The translations under genes and the position numbers were made by a program. Positions 63,827 through 64,000 of a stretch of 64,000 nt of DNA are shown piece after piece. Each line of letters opens with the position of its first letter. Position 1 is the stretch's first letter. The notes under the pieces are model-generated. The model was not told the origin of the DNA, ran no database searches, and was given only the letters and a program-made list of their open reading frames with translations. The stretch comes from Cichorium intybus (taxonomy: Eukaryota; Streptophyta; Magnoliopsida; Asterales; Asteraceae), in NCBI GenBank assembly GCA_023525715.1, contig JAKNSD010000059.1:84880-148879 (forward strand), in the 5' to 3' direction.

Positions 63827-64000
63827 ACGAGATGTGTTACCTCCCAATTCCAAGAACTTCGAGTTATGTAGAGAGGTGGTGAAATTTTTGGAAAAATTCA
63901 AGACGAAGACAGATATCGTGTCGTCAAGTACCGAACCGTTGTCAAATCGGTTTTTTCGGAAAACATGCGATGTTTACAAACACATTAAGGATTGGTCATT
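63827..64000 (+). CDS. Possible exon of unidentified gene, runs off window
   Basis: A good acceptor context (TTTTTATATTGTAG, about 63801-63814) precedes sequence open to the window edge in one plus frame. That frame contains LPPNSKNFELCREVVKFLEK and then SSTEPLSNRFFRKTCDVYKH. The composition is less AT-rich and more protein-like than the neighbourhood. The 'FLEKF..T....S' pattern faintly recalls the middle of hAT transposases, but I cannot name it. If it is an exon, the gypsy element sits in or near its upstream intron. Confidence 0.35.

Overview
This is 64 kb of AT-rich, repeat-laden nuclear DNA from a flowering plant. Three things suggest a eudicot and probably Asteraceae: the style of the subtilase gene (many short AT-rich introns), a degenerate Harbinger-type Myb/SANT-like reading frame, and the LTR and MITE families. 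The family assignment is inference. Only one gene looks intact. Nearly everything else is transposon, transposon relic or simple repeat. Two runs of exactly 23 N (22875-22897 and 33978-34000) are assembly gaps.

Layout. 1-720 is LTR-type sequence on the minus strand. 3946-5636 is a decayed Harbinger-like element interrupted by a 569-bp hAT-type element. 7214-7707 is a second hAT-type element and 8278-9816 a Mutator-like element; both have perfect target-site duplications. 10706-16260 is a decayed Ty1/copia element with both LTRs. 18893-21740 holds two (TA)n-associated elements built from a palindromic ATGTTCAT...ATGAACAT repeat. 24074-26665 has a Tourist-like MITE, a second Mutator-like element and a truncated L1-type LINE. 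28465-30300, 38140-41051 and 44090-44485 are minus-strand LTR-type sequences. 31690-32800 is a copia 3' end and 33600-33953 a LINE-like 3' tail. 34040-34618 is a TIR element. 34754-36328 is a third complete hAT-type element and 43292-43490 is half of a fourth. 41590-44060 contains two inverted copies of an element carrying ATTCACATGTGAAT palindromes. 46314-47230 is a GGT-rich tract and 47330-48056 is LTR-like.

Genes. The clear gene is an 11-exon subtilisin-like serine protease of the SBT5 group (50948-56127, plus strand, 776 residues). It has a signal peptide, I9 prodomain, Asp/His/Asn/Ser catalytic residues, PA insert and Fn3-like tail. A small two-exon GRF-type zinc-finger gene or pseudogene lies on the minus strand at 49177-49463. 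A possible coding exon of unknown identity begins at about 63827 and runs off the window.

The right end (57362-63743) is a full-length but mutated Ty3/gypsy element on the minus strand. It has two LTRs, a 5-bp duplication (GTCAC), a tRNA-Met-type primer site and a polypurine tract. Its pol frame continues through the polypurine tract into the 3' LTR, a layout known from CRM (centromeric) chromoviruses.

The most interesting themes are these: (TA)n arrays at the centre or edge of several unrelated element families; families carrying short palindromes in tandem; GC-rich palindromes at one fixed place upstream of the TATA-like box in three unrelated LTR-type sequences; and a 28-bp retro-insertion made only of a LINE/SINE tail between 15-bp duplications.
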